The notes beneath the pieces were generated by a model. That model had not been told where the DNA came from, did no database searches, and saw only the letters and a program-made list of their open reading frames with translations. The position numbers and the translations under genes are program-made. 64,000 nt of DNA from Chitinophagaceae bacterium (GTDB taxonomy: Bacteria > Bacteroidota > Bacteroidia > Chitinophagales > Chitinophagaceae): assembly GCA_016720565.1 (NCBI GenBank), contig JADKKJ010000001.1, forward strand, positions 1,178,001 through 1,242,000. The letters run 5' to 3'. Shown here one piece after another: positions 8,817 to 17,932 of this stretch (position 1 is its first letter; each line of letters starts with the position of its first letter).

Positions 8817-8913
8817 TAATTACTAATTATTAATTACTGCCTGCCAACTGAGGACTCTTGACTCTTGACTCCCGACTCCAAACTTCCAACTGCTAACTAC
8901 TAGCTGCCAACTA
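8814..8913. repeat. Intergenic short-word array, TAATTAC then GACTC then CCAACT words
   Basis: Three word types follow each other: TAATTACTAATTATTAATTA (8817 on), then GACTCTTGACTCTTGACTCC (about 8851), then CCAACTGCTAACTACTAGCT (about 8886). The array bridges two convergent genes and contains both of their stop codons, TAA at 8814 and complementary TAG at 8911-8913. Confidence 0.75.
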
Positions 8914-11862
8914 ATCAATCCCCCAATCCTTCCCCTTCATTACTGCAGGCACGCCATCAGTGATCCATCTTGCCGGTTTTTCACCCTTCAGGATCCAGTC
9001 GAAGAACTGTTGCATACGGATCTGGTAATCCAGCATATCCTGTCTTTGTGTTAATCCATGTCCCTGCCCGTTATAATTGAACATCCAAACTGGTTTATTC
9101 AACCTTCTCATGGCAGTGAACAATTCAATACCCTGGTACCAGGGAACAGCACCATCATTATCATTGGCCATGATCACCAGGGGAGCGGTAACTTTTTCTA
9201 AATGGAACAAGGGTGAATTCTCGAGATAAAGCGGAAGCTTTTCCCAAAGCGTTCCACCAATACGGCTCTGCGATTTCTCATATTGAAACTGCCTGTTCAC
9301 TCCCGATTCCCAGCGTATTCCACCATAGGCGGAGGTCATGTTGGCCACCGGTGCTCCTGCCCAGACCGCTTTGAATAATTTGGTCATGGTGGCCAGTTGT
9401 GCCGCCTGGTAACCACCCCAGCTATGGCCTTGTATGGCCAGCTTTGTACTGTCGGCCCAGCCTTTTTTCACAATGGCTCTGGCACCACTTACAATATAAT
9501 CATAGGCTCCCTGTCCGGGGTGCCCTGTTTTATATTCAATGTCAGGAGTGAATACGATATATCCCCTGCTCACAAAAAATGGAATATTCACGGCGCTTCT
9601 GATCGGGGCGGGTTCTTTATAATCATAGAGATCCTGGCTCAACTTCTCATAGAAATAAATGATCATCGGGTATTTCTTCTTAGGATCGAAATTCTCCGGT
9701 TTGTACACCACGCCTGTCGCCTCTTTTCCATTGTATGCTTTCCAGTTAAATAACTCCGCCGTACCCCAGGAATAATTGGATTGCTGAGGATTGATGGCTG
9801 TTATTTTTTGCTCACGGTATACTGGCTTTGCAGCAGGATTGATACCGCTGTTACCAGGCATGGATACATAGAGATCAGGGTTCTGTTCAAATGTTTCCCT
9901 GGTATAGATCATAAGATCGGCATCTTTTGCCTTGACAGGAATACCACACTGGTAATTTCCCGGAGCGGTTACAGTAACAGGGCTTCCCCAATAATTCGTT
10001 TTATACTGGTAGGCGATGGAAGAGGCTTTTGTTTTTTGAGATACCATTCTCCAGTAAAACCGCTGGCCAGATCTAAAATATTTTTGTTCGGGATCCACCG
10101 GCACGTAACGGCTTTCCAGTTGTGTATTCCTGCCACTGATATTAAAGATCGCAGGATCGGCCTTTGCTTCGGGGTCAATGGCCCAAACATCATAGCGGTC
10201 ATACACATAGAACAATGAATCTCCTTCATGCCATCCCATCACACCATAGTTACCCGGATCATCCGGCAGGTCATTTTCTTCATTGTAAAGGGGATACTTT
10301 ATTTTTTCCGACAGGTTTTTTACAACAGTACCGTTCCAGCTAAAATAATTCCTGGCTACCCGGTCGTACCAGGCAATGTATTTACCGGTATAGGATGGAT
10401 AAACATTACCAGACAGGTCCTGTTTTATCAACTTCTTTTCTCCCGTGAGAACATTGATTGAATAGATATCTTTTTTGGTATTTCCCTGCCATTGGCTCTC
10501 TATTCTTTTGCCTATATCCGTTATGCCCACAAAAACATCGCCATCGCCTTCCTTTGTTATTAATACGGTCGGGATCTCTTTTGAACCCAGTTGATGAATA
10601 GTCAGGGAGGGGAAATCGAAAAATGCGAGATAATTCATTTGTTGTTCTGCCCTTAACCTTGCAGGCAGGGTTTGAACTGTTTGCAGGTAATCATCCTTAT
10701 AATGCCAGAGATCCATTTTGGCATGTTCAAAATCAACCAATGAAGTATCCCTTGGCACAGGGATCGGCGCTACGCCAAAAAATAAACGCTGCCCGCTTTT
10801 ACTGAAACTTAATGAGCCAAATTCACTTACCGTCATTCCTAAATGCATACCGATGGAATACCTGTCCAATAAAACCACCGCGCTATCCATGCCATGGCGA
10901 TAACTCCACAGCCTGTAGAATTTCAGGAGGTCCTTAGGCTGTGCCTCTCTTTCAGCCAGGTAGGCAATACTGGAACCATCATCCGTCATAGCGAAATTCC
11001 TGAAATCATTTCCTCCCCTGCTTAAAACTTTTGAACGGGCAGATACCATATCATAAAGCAATACCTGCCTCATACTAAATGAATCGGCCGGATTCCTGGC
11101 CTGTTCCACCAGTAATTTATCTCCCTGCTTGTTAAGATAATATTCCAGTACTTTATAAAACACCAGTTCTTCGCCGGTATTCAGGTTGCGTAATACAAGG
11201 TCATTGGCCAGTTCCCCATTCCCCCCTCCCGCTTCATCTCCGTCCGCATCTTCCATACTATCATCATCCTTGCGTTTATATTTTTTGGGAAGGTTTTGTA
11301 TCCAGCCCTGTAAACTATCAATTATATGATTCAGGCTGTCTACTGTTTTTGTATTGACCAGCTCAACTTTCTTTTCAGGTAATTTTTTTCCGGGTTGCTC
11401 AATGGGTTTATCCAATTGGTATGCTACCCAGTTGCCTGCCTTCGCTGGCAGTTTATAGCTCCTGACCTTTTCTGTTTTCCAAACTTTCTCTTTCCCCAGT
11501 TCCAGGATAGCCAGTGAATCTTTAGGCATGTCTTCCTGCTTTTTCTTTTTGATCCTGGCTTCACGCGTTTCTTTATAAGGTGCCCTGATCCTGCAAACCA
11601 GGAACCGGCTATCGTCGGTGATCATGGCATTATAACCCCGGGGAATATTCACCATATAATTTCCAGTGGCCGACCTTACCTGCAGTTCATTGTCGCCCAA
11701 TTGCGGGTCAATGGTATAAACCAACCATTGCCCGTCATTGCTGACCAGCTTTTCACCGATATGCTGCCATCCGTCATATACAGTATGATCGAGCGGCTTT
11801 TTCTGGGAGAAGGCGGCCAGGGTAAGCAGGCCTGTACCAATAAGTAGAAGGATCTTTTTCAT
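8911..11862 (-). CDS. S9 family prolyl oligopeptidase, exported
   Basis: A 983-residue secreted peptidase. The signal peptide covers about residues 1-20 (GLLTLAAFSQ). A long N-terminal beta-propeller-type region precedes the C-terminal alpha/beta hydrolase domain, where GHSWGGYQAAQ holds the nucleophile Ser814, NDNDGAVPW the likely acid, and GQGHGL His935. The family (DPP-IV/acylaminoacyl peptidase branch) removes di- or tripeptides in the periplasm, feeding peptide catabolism. An acidic linker near residues 200-215 (KRKDDDSMEDADGDEAGGG) is low-complexity. The gene is single, and its stop lies inside a word array. Confidence 0.9.
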   Translation of the reverse strand: MKKILLLIGTGLLTLAAFSQKKPLDHTVYDGWQHIGEKLVSNDGQWLVYTIDPQLGDNELQVRSATGNYMVNIPRGYNAMITDDSRFLVCRIRAPYKETREARIKKKKQEDMPKDSLAILELGKEKVWKTEKVRSYKLPAKAGNWVAYQLDKPIEQPGKKLPEKKVELVNTKTVDSLNHIIDSLQGWIQNLPKKYKRKDDDSMEDADGDEAGGGNGELANDLVLRNLNTGEELVFYKVLEYYLNKQGDKLLVEQARNPADSFSMRQVLLYDMVSARSKVLSRGGNDFRNFAMTDDGSSIAYLAEREAQPKDLLKFYRLWSYRHGMDSAVVLLDRYSIGMHLGMTVSEFGSLSFSKSGQRLFFGVAPIPVPRDTSLVDFEHAKMDLWHYKDDYLQTVQTLPARLRAEQQMNYLAFFDFPSLTIHQLGSKEIPTVLITKEGDGDVFVGITDIGKRIESQWQGNTKKDIYSINVLTGEKKLIKQDLSGNVYPSYTGKYIAWYDRVARNYFSWNGTVVKNLSEKIKYPLYNEENDLPDDPGNYGVMGWHEGDSLFYVYDRYDVWAIDPEAKADPAIFNISGRNTQLESRYVPVDPEQKYFRSGQRFYWRMVSQKTKASSIAYQYKTNYWGSPVTVTAPGNYQCGIPVKAKDADLMIYTRETFEQNPDLYVSMPGNSGINPAAKPVYREQKITAINPQQSNYSWGTAELFNWKAYNGKEATGVVYKPENFDPKKKYPMIIYFYEKLSQDLYDYKEPAPIRSAVNIPFFVSRGYIVFTPDIEYKTGHPGQGAYDYIVSGARAIVKKGWADSTKLAIQGHSWGGYQAAQLATMTKLFKAVWAGAPVANMTSAYGGIRWESGVNRQFQYEKSQSRIGGTLWEKLPLYLENSPLFHLEKVTAPLVIMANDNDGAVPWYQGIELFTAMRRLNKPVWMFNYNGQGHGLTQRQDMLDYQIRMQQFFDWILKGEKPARWITDGVPAVMKGKDWGID

Positions 11863-11881
11863 GGATAGCTAAGATAGGAAA

Positions 11882-11916
11882 AGGTTGAGAAGGTTGAGTA
11901 AGTTGAGGGGTTGAGG
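11882..11916. repeat. Intergenic short-word array, GTTGAG type
   Basis: Four copies of GGTTGAG or AGTTGAG at 8-10 nt spacing, the complement of the CTCAAC word, lie between the methyltransferase end and the S9 peptidase start. Confidence 0.65.
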
Positions 11917-11962
11917 ATAATCCATCAAACTGGAAGTATTATCTTCCCATTTAAGCTTTCCT

Positions 11963-12820
11963 TCAGGCAGGTTTAGTTCCACTCATTAATGAATAATTCC
12001 ACAGCTTTTTTTTTCGTCCCAGGTATTGATACTTGCAGGCCGCAATATTTTTTTTCTGCATGTCGGTGGCTGGTTTGGAGAAATTGATCTTCTTCCAAAA
12101 AAGATACAGTGAAGCCAGGAAGTAAAACCTGTATAATCTTTTTACAGAATGTAAAGTGGCGCTGGAAATATCGCGGCATTGAATGCCCTCAAATCCGGTG
12201 GCCCCCATTATTTTACTGAAACCAGCCGTCGTTTCCAGGTAATTCACCTGCCAGCCATCCAGCCATTTTCGGATCAGCGGATGATCATTATTTTTTAGTT
12301 CATTTACAAAACCATCGGCCACTACCAGTCGGCCGCCGGGTTTTAATAACCTGTACGCTTCTTTTATAAAAGCAGCCTTATCCGGGGCATAGCAAATACT
12401 TTCACATCCCCATATCACATCAAAACTTTCATTGGGAAAGGTGGTATTGCAATAATCCATTACCAGGAAATCAACCAGTCCCTGTTGTTTTCGTTTTTCA
12501 GCATATTGCCGGGCCTTTTCGATCTGTCCCTGACTTAAACTGATACCGGTAACCCTGCAACCAAGTACGGAAGCCATGAACAGGCTGCTGCCTCCTACTC
12601 CACATCCCGCATCCAGCACCCGGTCCTTGTCTTTGATCCCGGCCATCTCCATCATCACCTCGTTCATTCGCAGAAGGGAGGCTGGAAAATTCTTTACTTT
12701 TTCATCCCAGTAACCATAGTGTATGGCCAGGCTTTTATCCAGGGCCCAGGAATCCTTATAGGCATTCTCTGTTTCCCTATAATATTGAATGATCCTTTGA
12801 TGGTATTCCTGCTGGCTCAT
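11963..12820 (-). CDS. Class I SAM-dependent methyltransferase
   Basis: A 285-residue methyltransferase with the SAM-binding motif RVLDAGCGVGGSS at about 67-79, motif post-I LGCRVTGISLS, and motif II/III FDVIWGCESICYAPD and LKPGGRLVVADGF. Overall it resembles the tocopherol/cyclopropane-fatty-acid/C-methyltransferase group; the acceptor is unknown. The start ATG overlaps the stop of the upstream EamA gene (ATGA), so translation is coupled. The C-terminus beyond residue 225 is lysine-rich. I infer a role with the adjacent glycosyltransferase and exporter, possibly lipid or small-molecule modification, but the context is weak. Confidence 0.82.
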   Translation of the reverse strand: MSQQEYHQRIIQYYRETENAYKDSWALDKSLAIHYGYWDEKVKNFPASLLRMNEVMMEMAGIKDKDRVLDAGCGVGGSSLFMASVLGCRVTGISLSQGQIEKARQYAEKRKQQGLVDFLVMDYCNTTFPNESFDVIWGCESICYAPDKAAFIKEAYRLLKPGGRLVVADGFVNELKNNDHPLIRKWLDGWQVNYLETTAGFSKIMGATGFEGIQCRDISSATLHSVKRLYRFYFLASLYLFWKKINFSKPATDMQKKNIAACKYQYLGRKKKLWNYSLMSGTKPA

Positions 12821-13710
12821 GCGTTAGGATTTGCTGAACTTCTTTTTTGCTGGTACCAGATGAGCCATCCATGCAGGGCCAGGGCCGTCATGATCATGGC
12901 GAAACCTATATAGAACCATTTGCTCAATAATTTATTTTCATGATAGACCAGGAAGGCAAGCAAAATGCCATAGACCGGCTCCATATTGAAGGTCAGGTTC
13001 ACCGTAAAAGCGGATAATTTTTGAAGGGCGTAGGTGGAGAACTGAAAGGCGATCACGGAACATAACCAGGCCAGGACAAACAGCCAGGCCCAATCTTTCA
13101 GGTCAGGAATGATATCACCAGCCGGGAAGAAATGCAAATAAAAAGGGAGAAGGGCGCTGAGTACAATCAGGCCGCCGGATAATTGCCAGGTAAGCGCGGT
13201 TTCAGGATTATATTTTACCACGAAATCTTTAAGCAGAGTAATAGCCACTGCTATGAGGAAGGCGCTGATGATGCCCAGGATGATCCCTGTTTTATACCCG
13301 GGATCAAAATGGAATATCAGGTAGATACCGGCCATTACCATTAAACCCAAAATCAATTGCACTGGTTTGATCCGGCTCTTGGTCACCACCGGCTCTACCA
13401 GTGCAGTAAAAAAACCAACCGAAGAAAAACAAACCAGTGCCACCGATACATTGGAATAATTGATAGCCCCATAAAATCCTACCCAGTGAAATGCGGAAAG
13501 TGCACCGATGCCGCTCAGACGAAATCGGTCTTTCCAGCTGACAGTTTTCAATTTCTTAGTGAAGTAAAACAGTATCCACATGGATACCGAGGTAAGGAAT
13601 AGCCGGTACCATACAAGGGCCCCTTCATTCAATGTGATCAGTTTACCAAGAATGCCTGTAAAGCCTGCCAGGAAAACGGCAATATGAAGCTGGATAAATG
13701 CTTTTCTCAT
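12817..13710 (-). CDS. EamA/DMT family transporter
   Basis: A 297-residue integral membrane protein with ten hydrophobic segments in two homologous halves, the EamA pattern (drug/metabolite exporter). The first half begins MRKAFIQLHIAVFLAGFTGILGKLI and contains SALSAFHWVGFYGAINYSNVS, typical of the RhaT/YdcZ branch. The substrate is unknown. It lies 25 nt downstream of the Dpm1-like gene and overlaps the methyltransferase by 4 nt, so the three form a minus-strand operon. Confidence 0.85.
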   Translation of the reverse strand: MRKAFIQLHIAVFLAGFTGILGKLITLNEGALVWYRLFLTSVSMWILFYFTKKLKTVSWKDRFRLSGIGALSAFHWVGFYGAINYSNVSVALVCFSSVGFFTALVEPVVTKSRIKPVQLILGLMVMAGIYLIFHFDPGYKTGIILGIISAFLIAVAITLLKDFVVKYNPETALTWQLSGGLIVLSALLPFYLHFFPAGDIIPDLKDWAWLFVLAWLCSVIAFQFSTYALQKLSAFTVNLTFNMEPVYGILLAFLVYHENKLLSKWFYIGFAMIMTALALHGWLIWYQQKRSSANPNA

Positions 13711-13735
13711 GCGCTATTTGCTTTGCGCCAGGACC

Positions 13736-14509
13736 TCATTTTTTTCTGCAGAAATGCCAGGAGGCTTCTTTATTGCTGATCTTTTTTCGGTAATCAGTAA
13801 AGAGGGTCTTCCACCTTAATTTCAAAACACCCAGGATCCCTTCTTTTACAATTCCTTTATTCATTTTGGATACACCCAAGGTGCGGTCCTGGAAAATGAT
13901 CGCAACTTCTTTAACCTTAAAGCCAAGTTTCCATGCGGTGAATTTCATGGCGATCTGGAAAGCATAACCAACAAACGGTATTTTTTCCAGGTTGATCGTT
14001 TCCAGCACTTCTCTTTTATAACACATGAACCCGGCAGTGGGGTCTTTCACCGGCATCCAGGTGATGATCCTGGTATACAAAGAGGCGCCTTTTGAAAGCG
14101 CGATCCGGTTATTAGGCCAGTTCACTACTCCTCCTCCTTTAATATATCTTGAACCTATGGCAAGGTCGGCACCCTCGTATTTACAGGCGTTGTATAATCT
14201 TTCAAGGTCCGCGGGATTGTGAGAAAAATCGGCATCCATTTCAAAAATGAACTGGTAGTTTTTTTCCAGGGCCCATTTAAACCCATGAATATAGGCCGTT
14301 CCTAAACCCAGCTTTCCCTTTCGCTCCTCAAGATGAAGTAAGCCGGGAAATTCCTTCATCAGCTCTTTTACAATGGCAGCAGTACCATCAGGCGAGCCAT
14401 CATCTATCACCAGTATTTGATAGCCCTGGCCAAGGCCAAAAATAGCCCGGAGAATAGCACTGATATTCTCCTTTTCATTATAGGTTGGTATGACTACTAA
14501 CTTTTCCAA
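13736..14509 (-). CDS. Polyprenol monophosphomannose synthase-like GT2 glycosyltransferase
   Basis: A 257-residue soluble GT-A glycosyltransferase of the Dpm1 type. It shows VVIPTYNEKENISAIL, the UDP/GDP-binding VIDDGSPDGT, the metal-binding EMDADFSHNP and GSRYIKGGGV, all in the family order. It transfers mannose or a similar sugar from a nucleotide sugar to undecaprenyl-type phosphate at the inner face of the cytoplasmic membrane, giving a donor for surface glycosylation. There is no C-terminal GtrA membrane domain, which is the short version of the family. First gene of the operon with the exporter and methyltransferase. Confidence 0.87.
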   Translation of the reverse strand: MEKLVVIPTYNEKENISAILRAIFGLGQGYQILVIDDGSPDGTAAIVKELMKEFPGLLHLEERKGKLGLGTAYIHGFKWALEKNYQFIFEMDADFSHNPADLERLYNACKYEGADLAIGSRYIKGGGVVNWPNNRIALSKGASLYTRIITWMPVKDPTAGFMCYKREVLETINLEKIPFVGYAFQIAMKFTAWKLGFKVKEVAIIFQDRTLGVSKMNKGIVKEGILGVLKLRWKTLFTDYRKKISNKEASWHFCRKK

Positions 14510-14581
14510 AACGGGGTCTTGGCCGAATGTACGAAAAACCGCGGCAGACAGGCTTATGTTGATGAATAGTTAACAGAAGGA

Positions 14582-15349
14582 TCAGCTTTTCTTAAGCATG
14601 GTCCGGGTATAGATCTCGGTAAGTTTTTGCTTGGTATGCTGAGGGAAATCTCCCTTCATCATCCAATCATAATACTGAGGCTCGGACTTTAATACATCCG
14701 ATACCGGCCTACCCTTGAACTTACCGAAATTGAAGACCTCTACCCCATCTGCCATAACGAACCGGCGGGCAAAATCCACGATCTGGTCCTCACCCATCAT
14801 TTTCAAAATGGATTCCACGGTATTGCCAAGGTCAGGGTATCGTTGTAATTGTGATAACAGTATCTCATAGGTGGCAGTGGCATCCACTTCGGCGCCATGA
14901 GCGCCTTCCAGTTCCTTTCCACAGTAAAATTTAAAGGCTGCGCTGAGGGTGCGGGGCTCCATTTTGTGAAATATGTTCTGAACATCCAGCAAACGGCGGT
15001 GCCTCATATCGAATTCAACCCCTGCGCGAAGAAACTCTTCCATTAAAAGCGGAATATCAAACCTGTTTGAATTATATCCCGCAAAATCACATCCATCCAG
15101 TATCTGCTTCAGTTCCTGGGCTACCTGCTTAAAACTGGGGGCATCTTTAACCATGTCGTTGGTAATACCGTGCACATCGCTGGAGGCTTTGGGAATGGGC
15201 ATTTCGGGATTAAGCAGTTTTCTCTTGACAATTTTCGAACCGTCGGCAAGGATCTTCACGATAGCGATCTCTACGATCCTGTCCGTACCAAGGTTGATAC
15301 CTGTAGTTTCCAGGTCGATAAATGCGATCGGCTTATTAAGTTGCAGCAT
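14582..15349 (-). CDS. DnaQ-like 3'-5' exonuclease (DEDDh)
   Basis: A 255-residue nuclease. The first acidic motif is DLETTG (Asp12, Glu14); a second aspartate lies in CDFAGYNSNRFDIPLL; the DEDDh histidine and last aspartate are in AHGAEVDA. After residue 185 a small domain (FGKFKGRPVSDVL, then PQYYDWMM) resembles the ExoX-type C-terminal module. The enzyme degrades DNA or RNA ends in proofreading or repair; it is not the long polymerase III epsilon. A TTG at 15370 would add seven residues; ATG at 15347-15349 fits the family better. Confidence 0.87.
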   Translation of the reverse strand: MLQLNKPIAFIDLETTGINLGTDRIVEIAIVKILADGSKIVKRKLLNPEMPIPKASSDVHGITNDMVKDAPSFKQVAQELKQILDGCDFAGYNSNRFDIPLLMEEFLRAGVEFDMRHRRLLDVQNIFHKMEPRTLSAAFKFYCGKELEGAHGAEVDATATYEILLSQLQRYPDLGNTVESILKMMGEDQIVDFARRFVMADGVEVFNFGKFKGRPVSDVLKSEPQYYDWMMKGDFPQHTKQKLTEIYTRTMLKKS

Positions 15350-15483
15350 GGGTTTGTAATTTCTCGTCAACTGAATATCAGGCCGGTAAAGTTAAGAGTT
15401 TCAGACGCTTATCAAAATTCTATTTTTTTACCTGCCCCTAACTCCTAAGTAGTTTTTCTATGTATTTCTGGTGTTACTACTCT

Positions 15484-15514
15484 TGTTTCCAGCATTAACC
15501 TAAGCTTATCTTTG
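15484..15514 (+). promoter_or_regulatory. Bacteroidota promoter for the small lipoprotein gene
   Basis: TTG at 15484-15486, a 20 nt spacer, then TATCTTTG at 15507-15514: a full match to the phylum's -33/-7 pattern. The expected leader is about 50 nt to the ATG at 15573. Confidence 0.65.
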
Positions 15515-15572
15515 TAGTAATATAAGAGCGAAGAAATCCCGTTCTACATTTTTAACCAACCAATATCCACTT

Positions 15573-15695
15573 ATGAAAAGGAAACTAATCACCGCACTCT
15601 CTGTACTTGCAATTGTAGCGATGTTCAGTTCCTGCGCATCCCAGAAATACGGATGTCCCAGTAACCCAATGTCAAGTTATAAGTTCCGAGGATGA
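15573..15695 (+). CDS. Tiny lipoprotein, 40 residues
   Basis: ATG at 15573, stop TGA at 15693-15695. The product begins MKRKLITALSVLAIVAMFSS and has lipidated Cys21 (SSC|ASQ), leaving a mature lipopeptide of only 20 residues ending CPSNPMSSYKFRG. A complete promoter upstream and an intrinsic terminator 25 nt downstream show it is a real monocistronic gene rather than a chance frame. I recall similar short proteins with a CASQKYGCP core in related genomes, without a function. The single extra cysteine (Cys28) could form a disulfide. Confidence 0.75.
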   Translation: MKRKLITALSVLAIVAMFSSCASQKYGCPSNPMSSYKFRG

Positions 15696-15719
15696 TCATA
15701 TTAGCAGTTAACCTTATTG

Positions 15720-15749
15720 AACGATGCCTTTCAGGTATCGTTTTTTTTT
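15720..15749 (+). terminator. Intrinsic terminator of the small lipoprotein gene
   Basis: AACGATGCCT and AGGTATCGTT pair (10 bp, one G-T) around a 3 nt loop, followed by a run of nine Ts. Confidence 0.85.
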
Positions 15750-15855
15750 GCGAAAAAGTCCCTTCCAGTGTACCGGATGATGGAATAACTGCCATTCAAA
15801 GTAATAATAGTCCTGCGGCAAATAGTCTGCCCCAAACTTAATGGAGTTGCCAAAT

Positions 15856-15899
15856 AAAAAAGCCTTTTTATTGAAGGATATTCCATACAATAAAAAGGC
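15856..15899 (-). terminator. Intrinsic terminator of the sigma-54 activator gene
   Basis: GCCTTTTTATTG (15862-15873) and CAATAAAAAGGC (15888-15899) form a perfect 12 bp stem with a 14 nt loop. On the minus strand it is followed by TTTTTTATTT. It lies 25 nt beyond the stop at 15924. Confidence 0.85.
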
Positions 15900-15923
15900 C
15901 CGGTATTTTTTTTCGCCGTTATG

Positions 15924-17345
15924 CTAACGCTGGTGAAGCGTTTGGAAATTCTTTATTTTATTATATAAAGTCTTGCGATCGATATTCAACAGGGCGGCCG
16001 CTTTCTTCTTATTAAAATTCACCTGCTGCAATACTGCCATGATCGTTTCATACTCCGCTTTACTTGCTGCGCCTTTGAGCAGGTCACGGTCTTCCGATAA
16101 CAGTTCCTCTTTCGGAATGGTCATCAAAGGCCTGCTGTCCGAAACAGGAGCCGCAGCATTAATTTGCTGTGAGATCTCATAAGGAAGTGAAGACACTTCA
16201 ATGCTTTCGCCATTATCAGTGAGCAAAACAGCCCTTCTTACTACATTTCTCAGTTCACGTAAATTACCAGGCCAGTTATAGTAGAGTAATATTTGCTTTA
16301 CCTCCGGATCAAACCCTTTGATATCCTTTTCGATCTCTTCTGCTGATTGCTTCAGGAAATAATGTGAAAGCGGTAAGATATCATCTTTCCTTTCGCGCAG
16401 TGGCGGAAGGTGAATGGAAAATTCATTGAAGCGGTGATAAAGATCTTCCCGGAATTTCCCCCTGCGGTAGGCCTCCTGCAGGTTCTCATTGGAAGCAACG
16501 ACGATCCGAACATTGGTGGAGATCTCTTTGTTACCACCCACTCTTCTAAATTTCCTTTCCTGTATTACCCGTAGCAAAGTAGCCTGCACATCCATAGAGA
16601 GGTTTCCTACCTCATCCAGGAAAAGGGTACCTCCTTCGGCCATTTCAAAATGTCCTTCCTTGTCCTGTATGGCACCGGTGAAAGATCCTTTCACGTGACC
16701 AAATAATTCACTGCCGGCAAGTTCCCTTGATAAGGTTCCGCAGTCCATGGCAACGAAAGGATGGTTATTCCTCGGACTAAGATCATGGATACGGCGGGCA
16801 ATGACCTCCTTACCCGTTCCACTTTCTCCATATAGTATCACACTGTAATGTGTACCTGCTACTATACTGGCCTGCTTGTGCAAAAAGATAGCTGCTGGAG
16901 ACACTCCTTCATAAAAATCCTTCCCAATACCTGAGTTGGAAGCAGTTTTCTTTTCATTGGGTGTACCTGCATTACTCTGCTTACCCCCATTTGTCATCTT
17001 ATTTAAGAGAGCCAGCACTTCATCAGGGATCAGCGGCTTGGTGATATAGTCATAGGCCCCGCGCTTGATCACTTCCACAGCGGTCTTAATATCAGAATAG
17101 CCGGTGATCACTACAATGGGAATATGTTGGTCGGCTTCTTTAAGTGTTGTGACCAGTTTGATACCATCCATATCACCCAGGCGGTAATCGCAGATCACCG
17201 CGTCAAATTCCTGCTTATTAAATGCCTTAATTCCCTTGTCACCGGAATTCGCAGTTTCAGTTTCATATCCATTACGGGTAAGGAACCTGCTTAGCAACAG
17301 ACACAGATCGATATCATCATCGATTATAAGTATTTTCTTGGACAT
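15924..17345 (-). CDS. Sigma-54-dependent response regulator (NtrC family)
   Basis: A 473-residue three-domain activator. The receiver (1-120) has phosphoacceptor Asp53 in ICDYRLGD. The AAA+ domain (about 150-375) has Walker A GESGTGKE at 173-180 and the sigma-54 contact loop GSFTGA at 220-225, a serine variant of GAFTGA. The Fis-type helix-turn-helix at the C-terminus (NFNKKKAAALLNIDRKTLYN) binds enhancer DNA. It activates sigma-54 RNA polymerase when phosphorylated. It is divergent from a single-domain receiver gene whose upstream region holds a sigma-54-like promoter, and a CHASE3-like kinase sits at 17933. I infer one signalling locus. Confidence 0.92.
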   Translation of the reverse strand: MSKKILIIDDDIDLCLLLSRFLTRNGYETETANSGDKGIKAFNKQEFDAVICDYRLGDMDGIKLVTTLKEADQHIPIVVITGYSDIKTAVEVIKRGAYDYITKPLIPDEVLALLNKMTNGGKQSNAGTPNEKKTASNSGIGKDFYEGVSPAAIFLHKQASIVAGTHYSVILYGESGTGKEVIARRIHDLSPRNNHPFVAMDCGTLSRELAGSELFGHVKGSFTGAIQDKEGHFEMAEGGTLFLDEVGNLSMDVQATLLRVIQERKFRRVGGNKEISTNVRIVVASNENLQEAYRRGKFREDLYHRFNEFSIHLPPLRERKDDILPLSHYFLKQSAEEIEKDIKGFDPEVKQILLYYNWPGNLRELRNVVRRAVLLTDNGESIEVSSLPYEISQQINAAAPVSDSRPLMTIPKEELLSEDRDLLKGAASKAEYETIMAVLQQVNFNKKKAAALLNIDRKTLYNKIKNFQTLHQR

Positions 17346-17452
17346 GCAGGAAGGGGTTAAAATTATACAGTTTGGGTTAGCTTATACCCTACTGCTCAAA
17401 TCATGCCATACTGTTGCTGGTCAAACCCATTCAGCAATTTTAAAGTTAGCAT

Positions 17453-17469
17453 TTGGCAAAGGAATTGTG
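17453..17469 (+). promoter_or_regulatory. Candidate sigma-54 promoter of the receiver gene
   Basis: TTGGCAAAGGAATTGTG aligns to TTGGCACGnnnnTTGCW with the -24 GG exact and the -12 GC read as GT, at correct spacing. It lies 50 nt before the ATG at 17519 and beside a divergent sigma-54 activator gene. Confidence 0.45.
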
Positions 17470-17518
17470 TTACTATTTGGAAAAAACATTTTGTTCAATA
17501 CCTGTTATAACCGTATCT

Positions 17519-17908
17519 ATGTATTCAACTAACTTAACACGAAGAAAAAAAGCACTCATCATAGACGATGAAAGCGATATTTGTTACCTGCTCAGCAATA
17601 TCCTCAAACAGAAGAATATCCAGGCCGTATTTGCCGGAAGTCTTGGAGAAACAGATCTGATCCTGCAATCAGCCGAAAATTTTGGTTATATATTCATTGA
17701 CAATTATTTACCGGATGGTTTGGGCATTACCTATATTGAAAGGATACGTCATCGGTTCCCGGAAACTAAATTGATCATGATCACTGCGCACGATACAAGC
17801 GGTGAACGCCAGCAGGCTGAAAAAAATGGCGCAGATGATTTTATCAGTAAACCCTTTTCAAAAGAAATGATCCTGCAATCCCTGGAACGGGCAAGTTCCG
17901 GTACTTAA
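17519..17908 (+). CDS. Single-domain response regulator
   Basis: A 129-residue receiver domain with no output module. The acidic pocket is at Asp16-Asp17 (IIDDES), the phosphoacceptor is Asp61 (YIFIDNYLPDG), the switch threonine is in MITAHDT and the lysine in FISKPF. Such proteins act as phosphorelay intermediates or bind a partner. An in-frame TTG at 17453 would place 22 residues ahead of the domain and run through the putative promoter, so the ATG at 17519 is preferred. It is convergent with the kinase at 17933 and divergent from the NtrC-type regulator. Confidence 0.85.
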   Translation: MYSTNLTRRKKALIIDDESDICYLLSNILKQKNIQAVFAGSLGETDLILQSAENFGYIFIDNYLPDGLGITYIERIRHRFPETKLIMITAHDTSGERQQAEKNGADDFISKPFSKEMILQSLERASSGT

Positions 17909-17932
17909 CGGGAAACCATTTCCCCATTTCTA

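Noticed and set aside
17453..17518. Upstream TTG start for the single-domain receiver
   Set aside because: It would code through the putative promoter, and the receiver fold begins after the ATG at 17519.
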